A stretch of DNA of 64,000 bases. Origin: Cristatella mucedo. Its lineage: Eukaryota > Bryozoa > Phylactolaemata > Cristatellidae. The stretch is from contig WPIO01000032.1 in the NCBI GenBank assembly GCA_009760855.2, positions 1,168,501 through 1,232,500 of the forward strand. Reading direction: 5' to 3'. The number at the start of each line of letters is the position of its first letter. Position 1 is the first letter of the stretch. The notes under the pieces were generated by a model. That model was not told the DNA's origin. It did no database searches and saw only the letters and a list, made by a program, of their open reading frames with translations. Shown one piece after another: positions 34,739 to 60,720 of the stretch. Made by a program: the position numbers and the translations under genes.

Positions 34739-34975
34739 CTTGCCTCAGTGGGTTCGACTAGGGTGCCTAGTACAGACCCAGCTCCTGATCTACCTAGCTC
34801 AGGTTAGAATGGAGCTTTATGCAGGCGAAGTGGTTAGGAGATGGAGCGACTAATGTGCTTGCCTTAGCGGGTTCGTCTAGGATACCTAGTACAGGCCCGG
34901 CTCCTGGTCCAACCACTTAAGTTAGAATGAAGTCTAGTGCAGACGATATGGTCAGGATGTGCACCGACCAATGTG
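34739..34975. repeat. Two-unit 118-bp tandem repeat
   Basis: Unit 1 34739-34857, unit 2 34858-34975. Both run from CTTGCCT through GGGTTCG, CTAG, CCTAGTACAG and GTTAGAATG to AATGTG, at roughly three-quarters identity. Confidence 0.8.
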
Positions 34976-35199
34976 CTGAAGTAGAAATAGCAGCTACGCG
35001 CGAGGTCAGGGATTTAGAGGAGAGAGAATATAACGGGACGACTGAGAGAGCTCGTGGCGGCAGCTTCCGTAGTCGATGTGAGACTACTCATTGAGAGCAC
35101 GAGAGACGAACCTACGGAGATGAACAGCTCAGTGCAACTTAGACTGCGGAGTTGTGTTCTGCCAGCTACTCAGTTAACTGCTCGTATCTTGAGGTGCTG

Positions 35200-35480
35200 T
35201 AGCGGTCCGCCTTCGGGGTTGGGACCATCACTAGCGACGCTCGCATGGGATAGTTTATTATACACGGGCTTCGGGAGTTCGTACAGTCAACTTCGCCGGT
35301 CCGGTACGCGCCGCGTAAAGCGCTTGCGCCGGCGTGTAACTACTACTAACAGGCTCACAATAAACTGTCGATTTCGGCGCCCAGTTGTGGCCGCTTGTGT
35401 TTTACCCACACTGCTGCAATGCATTGCACAGTCCACCGGTAGAGAGCCGGGGACAAACCATCGCCGCGCGTTTACAGTTT
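35200..35480 (+). repeat. Possible LTR fragment
   Basis: Begins TGTAGCGGTCCGCC and contains AATAAA (35359-35364) followed by TCGGCGCCCAG, which resembles a primer-binding site. No second LTR, polypurine tract or duplication was found, so this is tentative. Confidence 0.3.
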
Positions 35481-37255
35481 TATCATTATAAAACTTCAAA
35501 ACACATACCAAGGAGCGTCAACTTCAAATTTCACGTTGATCAGATCATTATTAGCTTACCTGTGATGTTTGCAAAATTGAATAGTGGGTTGGTAATAAGT
35601 GGCAAACAGACGAAAAGCAAGGTCTTCATCAAAGTAAGTCTATCTAATTAGGTTCAATATGCACGAGAGACGCCTGAAATGATAAGCAAGCAAGCACAAA
35701 AAAGCGTGCATTCAAAATTCATTCCAAGTTTATTGGTTCACTATTGTTCGAGATGTGACATCTGCGAAATATAATGGCTGGAATCCAAAAAGCTGGCTTT
35801 GAGATGAGGGTTGATGAAGGCAAGCTAAACAAGTATGCCAGCACAATCAATTGCACACATAATTATATAAAAATATATAAATACGCATCTTTAGGAGTAA
35901 GTCAACCTTTCACGATGCCTAGGTACCACCGAACAGCATGCAAACAAGCCCCGAGTCAGCAGTCAGAAATTAGCGCCACGTCCAATTGAGTGGTCGTTTC
36001 GCCTAAACAAATAGCAAACGTATACGGCAGATCAAGAAGTTGAAATCACTTTAATTTCCCTTCAATACAATTGAATCAGCATTTACAGACTGATTCCCGG
36101 TGAACGACGGGTTCTTTCAATGAAGTACCATGCAAATTGTAATGCCCCGCGATTATGGACTAGGAGCTTGACAGCTGAACCTCGACTACTAACAATGAGG
36201 TTTGCTGCTGAATTAGAACTGAGCCATCTATTAAATACCCTCGATAGACCTGAAGCTTGCCGCGATGTATTATTACGAAAGAATGACATTATTGCATAAC
36301 TGGTGACGTTCCATTGTATAAAAGATGGGCCGGACAACTGTCGCTCTATTGGAACAATGGTCTGCCGGTCGGTAACTCCTAGCACTGAGCATGAGCTGCT
36401 GTAAGTTGTTAGCGAGTCTGCTGAGAGTCACCCATCGTATCGGCCGTAATAAATAGGCTATTTTTGTGCCTTTTATTACGTGGTATCGTTGTATGCACTG
36501 CTTGCGGAATATTGAGCGCTGCGTTCTTATCATTGGCATATTGCGAGCTTCGGATATTTGCACAGTGCACGCGATGCCCGGCCGACCGATCGCATGACCT
36601 CACCTATAAAAATACTTATGGCCGCTGCAGTATTCCAGATCAGCTGTCCCAAGGTTCGTTAGGTGCGGTGCTAATTGACCATGCAGCTATCCGCTGGCTA
36701 GGTGGCAGTGTATTACACCATTCCGAAAGATTGCATTGTTGCTGCCGAGCGTTAGTCACTTTCTGTTAGTCCGGCTGGAAAGGGTACGTAACACAGCAAG
36801 TTTAAATGTACTCACCGCAAGGAAATTAAGGACTAACAATTCTGGATTGCTGTTCGCCGAAGATGGGCCCTGCCCCCTTTATAGGGCTGAGCCGAACTTC
36901 GATTGTTTGGGTTTACGCTCTTTGATTTGTATAGCTGCCAGTTGAGTTGACCTCAAGAGGGCGTTTCTTTATTTGAAAACTTAACTTTTTTCCATAGTTT
37001 TAAGTAACGATCTGGCGTCCGTTTTGAGCGGCTTTTATGGGTAAAGTTCGCCGAAAAAACTCCATTCCATTGGCACTGCTATAACTCAAATTCGTGTTAT
37101 TGAGCTTGATGCATTACTTCCGGTGTAAACATATCTTAAAAAATAATTGTATTTACCATGTTCCGATCATTAGTCAATTTCCAAAACTTGGGATTGCATT
37201 TCAAGTCGAATTTCCAAAACTTGGATTTTTCGGCCATTTCTTCGGGCATGCTCCG

Positions 37256-38088
37256 TTAATAAGTTACTAGTGTCCAAACTTGACGTTATAAAATGCATAA
37301 GTCTTCTTAAATGTGGTATATGTGTCTAAGATAACCTGAATTTTCCAGGTTTAATACCCAATATGAAAGAGAACAGTGCATCTTGTGCCTTGTAAATTAC
37401 TCGGTGACCCCTGTCAAGTGTGCTAGCTGATAGCAATTAGACAGACAAGAGGCTACCCGTAAACTTTACTCCCTAGCTTCCTGCGATCGCAACAAAGGCA
37501 ATTTCATAATCTAGCTAATACAAGATTCGTCATGCTACCAAACCTCTTACATTGTAAACCACGTCTCTCGGCTGGCGGCAATAGGCTCTATGCAACGCGG
37601 CCTCTATAACCAACTGCATCTGCAACTGCATCTGCAACACAGCCTCTATATCAACCTCAGCCTCATACTCGCGAGGCTCTCTTCTATATGATTTTCCGCG
37701 CCGAACCAACTGGATGAGTCAGTACCGCTCCTCAGACGGTCTAGTACCATAAAGAATAGTGTGAGCATAAGAAATTACAGAAACTTGAACAGCTTCCCGA
37801 CCGCCTTCCATCGATCGCTGTTACTTTGCAGCTGCAACGTCGGCTCGAGAGCAGGCTAACGGTCGATGAATGAGCCCGGGAAAGTATTCGACGGTTAGCT
37901 CAGGTTGGGGCCGAGTTTTCAGTCGGAGACGGTACATTACAAACTAAAAAGGCGTGGCAAGAGTGAAGGCATGATTGTATCGTCACATTTATCGCCTGTG
38001 GAGATGTGTGCCGACCAATCGTAGTGGTCTAAACAGTGGCAATCTAACTCTTTCTTGCTCGCCTCCCGCTTGCTAAAAAGCTCCATCC
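37256..38088. other. Duplicated flank up to the hAT insertion
   Basis: Colinear with 15380-15990. It includes a small expansion of CTGCATCTGCAA near 37616-37640 that the paralogue lacks. No gene. Confidence 0.6.
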
Positions 38089-38096
38089 ATGTAGAC

Positions 38097-40771
38097 CAGG
38101 GGTGTCGAACCTTTTTTCGTTGGGGGGCCACATTTCAAAAATTTAAAAGTTCCGGGGGCCACATGTAAATTGGCGTAGTTGACCGCATCAGAAAATAAGA
38201 TCGTAATTTAGTATGACTATTACTGTTATATTTAATAAATAAACCGCAATACACTAGTATTTTTTAGCATAGTTGTAATTAAAAATAATAAATAATAAAA
38301 ATTTAATCATGTGTCCTGGAAAATAATTCGACAGATATTATGGCTAATCTTTTACTTTTGGATTTTATTTGAATAACATAAAGACAGAAATTTAAAAAAC
38401 TTACAAAATTACATGACAAGGACTCACATAATATTAATGTCTTCGGATTAATTAAATGCCACAGGTATTCAATGTCTTCTGCACTGCAGGCATCAATGAG
38501 ATATTTGGCATTGTTTCTGTTTTCATAAAAAGTCGACATCTGCTGCAACAGTGGATGTGGCAATTCTAAGGATTCCTGATAAATGTTCATCTGTGAGAAC
38601 GGATTGAGTCTTTGTTTTCACATTTTTTAGTCTGGAAAAAAGCTGTTCACAGCAATATGTGCTGCCAAAAAGTGCAATATACCTGCGAGCATGTTTGGCT
38701 AGGTTAGGAAAATACTCTGATGAAACATACTGCTTGTAAAAGGTAACAAGGTCATGCTGATCATAAGCAGTTTTTAAATTGCTGTCATTATGAATGTCGA
38801 TAAGTTCGAGTTGAAATTCATCAGGTGCATCAGAGGGATCGATATTAAATGGATTACTAATCATGTTCATGTCATCCGCATGTTGTTGGAAATCCTGAAA
38901 CCTCTCTTCGAATTCATCAACAAGTTTGCTAACAAGAGCGGAGTACTTCATATGAGCCAGCGTTTCAGGCGATCTTGTTGCTAGTGCTGTCAAATGTAAC
39001 AGTTTCTTCTGATCCAAGTGTTTCCGGAAAAGTTTCAGCTTTTGCACAAACGCAACAACACACTCATACATTTTATGGACCAGTTGATCCTTACCTTGGA
39101 GTTTGACATTAAGATCTGCAAGATGTTTGGTCATGTCCACCAAAAAAGCTAAGTCATTCAACCACTGCTGGTCATCGAGGAAGCCAACATCTTTTCCCTT
39201 TTCTGTCATAAATGTTTTATTTTGTCCCGAAGTGACCAAAACCTGGCTAACGTGTTTGCCCTACTTAGCCAATGGACTTGGCAGAAATAAATAACATCAC
39301 AATGATCTGATGCCAACTCTTCAAGGAAAGCCTGAAATTGTCTGTGGTTTAGCACACGAGACCTTATCACATCGACTGTTGAAACTACATTGTCCATTAA
39401 ATGTTGCATGCTCAAGACCTTTGCACATAGCAGTTCTGGGTGGATGATGCAGCGATGACTGACAATTTTGTGAGGTACTATTTTTACCATTAAAGATACA
39501 AATCCATTGTGTCTACCTGTCATTGAAGGGGCTCCGTCTATGGTTAAACTAATCAATTTAGTCTCAGGAAGATTAAATTTTGTGAGGACTCTCTTGACCT
39601 GATCCAAAATATCCCTCCCCGTTGTAGTGCCTTTCATTGAACATATATCCAACAGTTCTTCGATAGTGACACACTTTCCTGTTACTCCGCGTACAAACAC
39701 CGACAGTTGAGCCGTATCGCTATTGTCCGTGCTTTCGTCGAGCGCAAGAGAATAAAATTCGCATTCAGCAAGTCTTTTAGTGAGACTTTCTTCTATGTTG
39801 GATACGAGCTCATCAACTCTTCTCGCAACTGTTTGATGAGAAAGATGGACAGACCACACCAGTAAACAGCCTGAGGCATTCCTTAACAAATTCACCATCG
39901 GAAAATGCTTTCCCCCGCTTAGCTATAGATTCAGCTATTAAAAAACTTTGGTTGAAGCCTCAGACTTGTTTCTGACTGCTGTAAACAATGACTGCTGTCC
40001 GATGACGTTCTGTTTCAACGAGTTCACGTGATCAATTCGAAGTTGACCAGTCAGGCTGTTGTACCTGTCGCCATGCTTTGTTGACAAATGTCGCTTAACA
40101 TTGTACTCCTTTGCAATGGCAATTGTTTCTTGGCATATTAGGCACATTATCCTACCGAAGCGTTCCATTACAAAATAGTCTACAGTCCAAGATGCTTTGA
40201 AAAATCTTCCTTCTGCGTCAATTTTTCGTTTTTTGCTAGTATTCACATTCGCCGCCATTTTTCTCTGTGAAATAAAAAAACAGATCAGTTACGAATTGAT
40301 TAATTTATATTTTATCACAGCAATATCTTAGTATTAGTAAGTAAGTTGAGCAATATGCGTTTTTTGAAAAACCTACCTGACTGATTCCAGTTCGTGCAGC
40401 AGCAGCTGAGAAACGGCTCTTTTTTTTATCCACAGTGTGAAACAGTTAATTCCGCTTGCGGAAGCGTTATAAATATGATCGTCATGGCGCTGTTTTAGCA
40501 CAAATATATTACCCCTTTACGCCAAAATTTTCACATGAAGGCTAGCAAAATAAATCAATTTTTTTACCTTCACGCGAAAATAGCCATTCGGACACCTTCA
40601 CGCTTCACGCACGCGTGAAGTACATCACAGCGCCTTATATCGCCGTTTGTAATGATTAAAAACTAACGAAAAACATGGAGTGACAAATATTTTTGGGATA
40701 ACGTTGCGGGCCGCATAAAAGACCTCGGCGGGCCGGGTTGTGGCCCGCGGGCCACGTAATGGACACCCCTG
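38097..40771 (-). mobile_element. hAT DNA transposon, 2675 bp
   Basis: Terminal inverted repeats CAGGGGTGTC (38097-38106) and GACACCCCTG (40762-40771) are flanked by a perfect 8-bp duplication ATGTAGAC (38089-38096 and 40772-40779), the hAT signature. GGGGGCCAC-type subterminal sequence occurs at both ends. The transposase is on the minus strand. The paralogous site at 15992-15999 is empty, so insertion happened after the unit duplication. Two frameshifts make it non-autonomous now. Confidence 0.95.
38523..40258 (-). pseudogene. hAT transposase, BED-finger type (ZBED5/GTF2IRD2-like lineage)
   Basis: Would cut and join the element ends. The first segment (40258-39938) starts with MAANVNTSKKRKIDAEG and holds a BED zinc finger (C-L-I-C ... 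H-L-S-T-K-H). The second (39898-39206) has the first catalytic Asp in LALDESTD (near 39739) and the second in TIDGAPSM (near 39538). The third (39239-38523) has the helical region, the catalytic Glu in CCEQLFS (near 38648) and the hAT dimerisation end. The breaks are a frame change with stop near 39940 and a frameshift near 39220. The catalytic triad residues are all still present, so decay is recent. Confidence 0.9.
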
Positions 40772-40779
40772 ATGTAGAC

Positions 40780-42500
40780 AATATGCAATCCCACGGGAAG
40801 GTTGCTGGTGTTTGATTACTTTATTTGTGGGCAATAGTGATGATTTAGAAATGATTTCTATGGAAACTGCCTTCCGTACTTTACTGTTCTTGCTCCGGCA
40901 GCTTCTTCGGCTAATACATCTGCTGAACAGGTCAACCTCCAACTCAAACGCCAACTAATCCAGTGGGCCGACGATTGTGGCCATTCCATCGCTCAGTCAG
41001 CTAAAGTTACTTTAAAACGAGACACGAAGCTATTACATGCTGTAACAAAACTGCTATCAGCAGCATAGGTAATCGATTTGCAGTATTAAAACGTTGGCTG
41101 GTTACTCAATGCCGAACGAGCTGCTAATCATGCCAGAACAGCCTGAAGGGACCCCTCTGCTACAGGCTTTGATACTTGGTCGGCGACTGTCCACCCCACA
41201 AGTTTCGGCTTCAGGTGACAGACCGCAATAAGTGAGCCTTTCTATCAATTTTTTTAAATCAAAAGATACGGCTGGAAGCTTGTTTTCTAGGTATAAAGAT
41301 GCATTCAAATCGTTAGCGCTCGCTCTTGGTCGTCAGATATGGAGTCATGCAAAATGTCAATCATTCTTAGACAGTGCTGCAAAGAGTTCCATTGGTAACT
41401 CGTTCAAATATCTATCATAAGCTAAGCATCAAAGACAGATAATGCGTACTCTACTGGCCGTTTTTCAGTAATCTGTGAGAGATGCAGTGCAGACGTGAAG
41501 CCGTTCATCAGTCAATGGACAAGAAAATTACGAGCTTTGATGATGCTGCTGCCAAGAGAACATGGACCTTGCAAAGACAGAGTTAGAGCAAGAACATTTT
41601 AATATGTACAAGTACTAAACGATAATTATTTGCTGAGCAGTCGTCATGCATAAAACACCTGTTGCCATCGACTTCTCTTAAATTTTGTTACGCTCCGATC
41701 AGCAGTAGCTGATTTGACAGAATGAGAGTTCAACTGGTCTAGTGACAAGTAATGTCCAGCTAATCAGAGGTAATCTGCTGCTCCAAAATCTGCTTGTTGT
41801 CCTGAGTAATTCAGCACTGCACTGCAGGTCATGGTGATATCGCACACTGCAATCTACGAGCACTTCCTGTGAAGTGCATTCAGCCAATAGATAGCATCCA
41901 AGATTGCACGTGCCAGTAGCGTTGCTTATTCCGAGATACATTAATCTTGAACGCTCAGTGGGCTGGTCGTCCTGAACAAAAAAGTATCATTTCAACTCTT
42001 CTACCTCCACTTCTCTCCCGTCTTCTCGTAGCATATCTTAATCCGCTATTAACAGGACTTCACTCGTGATGGTTGCCATTGTTGTGCTGCCTAAATTTTA
42101 GATCTGTTTCACCTTGGCCGCAAGCTGCTTAGTTGTCATAGACATTTTGCTGAATCTTCTGACACGACGCATGTTTAGAGTTAGTTTGTCCACTGTTTAT
42201 TTTCCTTCGCACATGTTTCACTATTTCAGAGTGGATTTTATTCAGGCTAATCTGGATTAAGAAAGATTCGTCATTCTCAGGCCGGGAAACGTTTCGAAAA
42301 GAGATCCCAGAGGCCTGAGGATTTTAACCTTCCAAGTTACCTAACGTTCAGCCAGTACAAATAGGACTTTGCACTTATTAAACGCTAAATTTAGAACACC
42401 AGGGGCAGCAAATGCGTTCACTGTACAGTAAAGTTAAGTTCACTGTTATCGCTCGCAGCAGTACTTAAAAATAAGGACGGAATATCTTAATCTTCAACTA
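40780..42500. other. Duplicated flank after the hAT insertion
   Basis: Colinear with 16000-17270 (shared AATCCCACGG, AAACGTTGGCTGGTTACTCAATGCC-type landmarks). About 41970-42370 has extra sequence relative to the paralogue. No gene. Confidence 0.6.
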
Positions 42501-42503
42501 GAA

Positions 42504-43149
42504 GTGTTGGCTATATCGTGCTCTGTTAGCAAGACGCTTGTAGCAAGATTGCCTCAAAATATCTCAGACATCTTCAGGACTTCAAGTTTATGTCTTATAT
42601 TATTTGATCTTTATATTATTATACTTGAAATAACCTGGCATGCCGGCTTTGTGTTTCTGAGCTTCTTTATATACGTATCTAATGGTCCAGATGAACGTAT
42701 TTGTGCTCGTATAAGTCTTTCAATATTACACTGAACGGTTACTTACATTATATTGACGTGCAGGCTCTATGGAATCTGCATTTTATAATTGCAACTTACA
42801 CTAATGCATTTACAGGACCAAATTATATTTTTTCAGCAATGGCACTGGTGATCTTTCGTATTGTCTTTGTCGTGTTTCCTTGCACCATCAGATCAACTAA
42901 TACAGCATTGTCTATTTATAGATCGATCACACTTTCGGTTATGAGCACAGTGCCTATAGCAGCTAATTCGGCGCCCTCAAGTTGTCGTTCCTTACAGAGC
43001 CAGCTCACTTTCCTCTCACCTTGCTATGAGCCATATGCCCATTGCCGAAAGTTCGCTGGCTCTATTAACAAACGACGACGTATTAGCTGCTCAGATTCGT
43101 GGAAGTGGACTTGAGAACAGTTAGGTTTGATGTGCCCACTCAAGAGGTA
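42504..43149 (+). pseudogene. Ancient stomatin-like remnant, unit B
   Basis: Counterpart of 17270-17788. A hydrophobic open stretch (42504-42734) ends in ...DERICARIS. Bases 43095-43147 encode FVEVDLRTVRFDVPTQEV before a GT donor, close to stomatin exon 4. The remnant is split by a 197-bp MITE-like insert. Confidence 0.6.
42894..43090. mobile_element. 197-bp MITE-like insertion
   Basis: Begins CAACTAATAC and ends GTATTAGCTGC. The ends are near-perfect inverted repeats (9 of 10 bases, allowing one base of offset at the right end). A direct TCAGAT lies at 42888-42893 and again at 43091-43096. The paralogue at about 17722-17740 reads straight through (ACAGATGCGTGG), giving an empty site. No coding capacity. 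The superfamily is not assigned. Confidence 0.8.
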
Positions 43150-43644
43150 CATAATTGCCGTTCACCATCGGGTCTTAAACTGCGAGCATTTGTGGCACAG
43201 TCCATGTGTGCAAAATTTTCTTGGTTGCAGCTATTAATGCTGCTTACTTGTCGATTTCATGCTCACTGTCAACCATGGGGCTACCTGTAATCCATGGAAA
43301 TGTGTAGTCCACTCTTATAAAACCAGATGTGTGTCGCACTCTTATAACGCCAGTTGCTGTGCACACGAAGGTGGCGGGCAACTACTGAACTCGACCTCTC
43401 CTCGTCAGTAAAAACTCGGATCGCAGCGTAAAAATAATCAAGTGTTCGAGCGACATACGAGGAGGCCGGCAGTTGGAACGCTGAAGTTCTACTATTGGGC
43501 ACGCATTTGCATTATGTTCGTCGTCTGCTGCTTGTAATGCCTCACACCTACCCATTCGTTGATACTTCGAAAGGAAGACCGTGGAGCAGGGAGGAGCATG
43601 CTAAGGCACTAAGCCCAGTCGCTGAGCAGCATGCCGAAGCGATG

Positions 43645-44440
43645 CACTCATTGTGCAATGCCTACTTTCAGCTGCACAGCATTGCTAAACTTCGGGCTCG
43701 TTTAGATAGGGACATCACATCTAAGTTGGCCATGCATTTGTGACATCCCGTCTTGACTTCTGCAACTCACTGCTTGCTGGCCTACCGGCACGCGCAATCA
43801 GACACTGGCACCTGCTGCAAAACCCTGCAGCTAGGCTTGTCTGTCACGAGCGTCGCAGTTGCCACAGCACACCACTTCTCACCGACCTGCACTGGCTATC
43901 AGTCAAGCAACGCATCGACTTCAAGGTTTTGTTGCTCACTTTTAGGTCTCTTCATCTTTGGCTTCAGCCTACCTACCAGATCTACTCCCTCACGAGGCCA
44001 AGCCTCGTACAATCCGATTTTCGGAAACTGTTTACCTATACCTCGTACAAACCCGAAATCCTTTGAAGACCGTGCATTTAGTTCATATGCTCATAAAGCC
44101 TGGAACTCACTACCAACACGTGTCACTACACCCCATGACTTGACCAAATTTACAAAGATATTTAAAAGCACTTCTATTTATCGCAGAATTTAGTGGGTCC
44201 CTGTGATTCGTCCTTTACGTGGGATACGTTCTAACACTGTGCATGCTGCCACTAACCACATTTGCATGCTGACCCTGTGCATGTCACCCCTAACCATCTT
44301 ATTCCTGTGGTTTATCAAGTATGATACCATTTACAATTTGATCATGTTTCCCTTTGCAGCAAATGTAAAGCGTCTAGAATAAGATTGAGTTATCTGAGGG
44401 CTCTTTATCAAGTGTATTATTGTTATTATAATTATCACTA
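43645..44440 (+). mobile_element. 5'-truncated L2 in the gene B upstream region
   Basis: Holds the L2 C-terminal region (43740-44066, TSRLDFCNSLLAGLPARAI), 3' UTR, hairpin and ATT-rich tail. Unit A is contiguous at the matching point (near 20795), so it inserted after duplication. Confidence 0.85.
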
Positions 44441-44637
44441 TTATCAGGACGTGGCACTATTAGCTCGAACTGCCCCTGCTCCAACCCTCGCCATCTCCCC
44501 ACGGAATTTGCCTAGCCTTGGCGGAACGCTGCTTTATCAACCCTGTCAATCTAGTTCTTCAATAGACACAAAAGGAGATTTCTCGCTGTCATGCGACCAT
44601 ACCTAGCTCCATTGTTACAGGTCTGAGCACTCCTTAC

Positions 44638-44832
44638 CACGTGACCGCACTTCGGCCCCCACTCATTGTTGTTGGCGAGGACAACGGCGAATGCACCTAT
44701 ATATGGGCACGGCTGTATCACCTGCATCCTAGTAGGAGTGAGCTGCATGCAGTTGTAAGACAGACGTCAGATGAAAGTCTGAGCTCGGCGGCTGCAGCGG
44801 TTAGCTCGTGGGACACCAAGTAGGAATCGTGC
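44638..44832 (+). promoter_or_regulatory. Putative promoter and 5' leader of stomatin gene B
   Basis: A CACGTG E-box (44638-44643) and a TATATAT box (44698-44704) lie 135 bp before the ATG; gene A has only TATTTA there. The uORFs at 44746-44757 and 44771-44782 are identical in length and sequence to those of gene A. The in-frame TAG at 44821-44823 is also conserved. Confidence 0.55.
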
Positions 44833-58522
<13,690 letters not shown>

Positions 58523-60720
58523 AAGGTGGTGATAGAGCCTTGCTTGCCTAGAATTATTTCAGCTCTGATAAAAATTTTTATCCTATTATTGTTACCAAAT
58601 TTGCGGACCAGCGATGAGATTCTGGATATGAAGATTGAATTTCAGTTTTCTCAAGAAGCCGTCGCAGACGCTTTGCATGTCAATGCATTGTTTGCTCGTG
58701 CTAGCTAGAGAGCCGGGAACTCGACTCCGAATTCGTGGCTTACAATTGCACGAAAAGGTGTATAACTTTAACTGTCACTGTAATCTCTTTTATTTGTGGA
58801 AATAAAGCGCAGGTGCGTAGCTTTTTGTACAGGAAATTCCAAAGTTTCTTAGCTTTAGTTGCACTACCTAGTACTCCTCAGAGCATTGGAGCTCAAAGTA
58901 GAGATTGCTCCGAGTTCAACCATTTTTAGTTCAATTTGAATGTGTGTCGCTTTGCTGCCGTGAGGAAATATTAGGCTTCCAGTTAGTCTACTTCGCTCAA
59001 TTTACGTCACATGACGTTTTGGGAATGTCGTTGGGGACATATTACCAAGAGTTTTCGGTTCGACTTTTTAACTTTGGAACCAAATACAAGACGCAATCCT
59101 GCAATTGATGAATACAATTTGGAGAGCTTTTTATGGCTAATGCGCTCGCTAATTTATTAAAATTCACCACTACCTTCCCCAGCCTGGTACTTTCCCAGTA
59201 CTCGTATCTCAGGTCAGGCGCTGTCGAGCTGGCCGCTTGTGACACCTAGACTTACGGTCTATCCAGTGTTTGTTGCTACCCGTATACTTCCGTAGTTGGC
59301 TAATACCCTGGCATGGCAAGCATGCATAGGACACTAATCAAAGCCATACATATAATCCTTGTACGTGGCTAATACAAGGATCGGTCAACCTTGCTGATTG
59401 CAATAAAGCACCCGCTGCCCATTAGCTATTCTATCGATTGTTTACACTGACTGGCACTCCGCTTCAGTGAGGTCTGGAAATTCTAAAGTTAATAGTGCGA
59501 CTGCGTTCGAACTCGTGGTTCTACAGTTGTGCCACCTTTCGAGTGTGCTAATATCTGCTTTTATCAAGCTTTGCACAATTATTTATAATTCCGAGGAAGC
59601 ACATTGCCAAAATGTGTCAATCTATGAAAATTTGAATTTACCCCTTCCCCGTAAATGACAGTTATTGGTGATTCTCCCGCTCTGTGCAGACAGGCAGTAA
59701 CAGAGCCAGCACGATTACAAATTCAAACGGCAGACTGCACAATCATAGCAGGTAATTGAATGTTGATTGGATTAAGACTGAAAGTGAGAAACTAGTCAAA
59801 AATTTTAAACTGTCAAACTTAGATCTATGTTTTCACTCCTTTAGAGATTTTACTAAATCAAGAAAGAGCTGTGGATTGCTATCACTCCCTATCTTATTAA
59901 CTGGATTCTTTATCCTTAACTTAAACGCTAGAAAATACACCAGCAATCGACGTGCTCGTACCTAAACAACAGAGTATTTCCCAAATTCCGATTTGAGAAA
60001 TGTTAGTTTCAAGACCGGCAGACGTAGGTAATTGCGGCTTCAAGATTCGGATTTTCCGTCTTCCGTCGCCGGCTCAAGTTTTAGAACTTCCTACCTGCCA
60101 ATAGCTGTAGACCGGTTATGGGCGTGGAAAATCATTAACAGATGACGGCTTTGCAGGGCCGGACCATAAAATGTATGAGTGTGGGAGTAACACGTTAGCC
60201 TTCGATTGCACTATAGCTATGGAGGGCAAGGATTCCCTAAGTCGGCGGGCGTCTCTAGCTTGGGTACACTAGGTTGGTCTTGCGACTTTGCTCATAAATT
60301 GCATGCTGCTGAAGACGGAGAGATGTGCTGGTCGATCACTCCATCCAGTCATGCAAGCACTAAATATGACCGCAGAGCCTTGCACTAACTGTAAGAATCT
60401 TACTGCATAGATTGGAAAGCGTGTCGTTATTGGGTTACAGAGGTCAAAATAAGATATCGGGAATGCATAAACTGCTTGGCTGTGATATATTTGTCTAATA
60501 ATCGTATAGTTGCGGTATATTTGCCATTAAACTTGTAAAGACTTGCGATTCTTGCTTTCTACCTGCTTGCTAAACACTCGAATCATCGGTGTTAAACATT
60601 TCTAGATGACAACTAAACAGCAAAGAGGCTATCCATAGAATGTAGGCCCTAGCTACCTGCATTTGCAACTAAGGCAATTGTATAATCTAGCTAGTACAAC
60701 ACTCGTTATGCTAACAAATG
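58523..60720. other. 3' UTR and duplicated flank of gene B
   Basis: Colinear with 31531-33315, then 34035-34083, then 37256-37550. Contains a deleted remnant of the 566-bp TIR element (about 60531-60600). Duplication homology ends near 60720. No gene. Confidence 0.6.
58801..58806 (+). terminator. Polyadenylation signal of gene B
   Basis: AATAAA 279 nt after the stop, in the same context (GTGGAAATAAAG / GAGGAAATAAAG) as gene A. Confidence 0.6.

Larger units (their letters stand above)
34084..37255. other. 3.2-kb insertion specific to the gene A flank
   Basis: The flanks of this stretch are contiguous near 14640 and near 60420, so it is an insertion. No intact coding domain was recognised. 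It contains a two-unit tandem repeat and an LTR-like segment, and a minus-strand piece near 34440-34470 (LALDISDAF) that faintly recalls a reverse transcriptase. Confidence 0.45.

Noticed and set aside
36083-36945. Open frames of up to 101 codons on both strands
   Set aside because: No domain recognised and the region lies in an insertion absent from the other flank copies.
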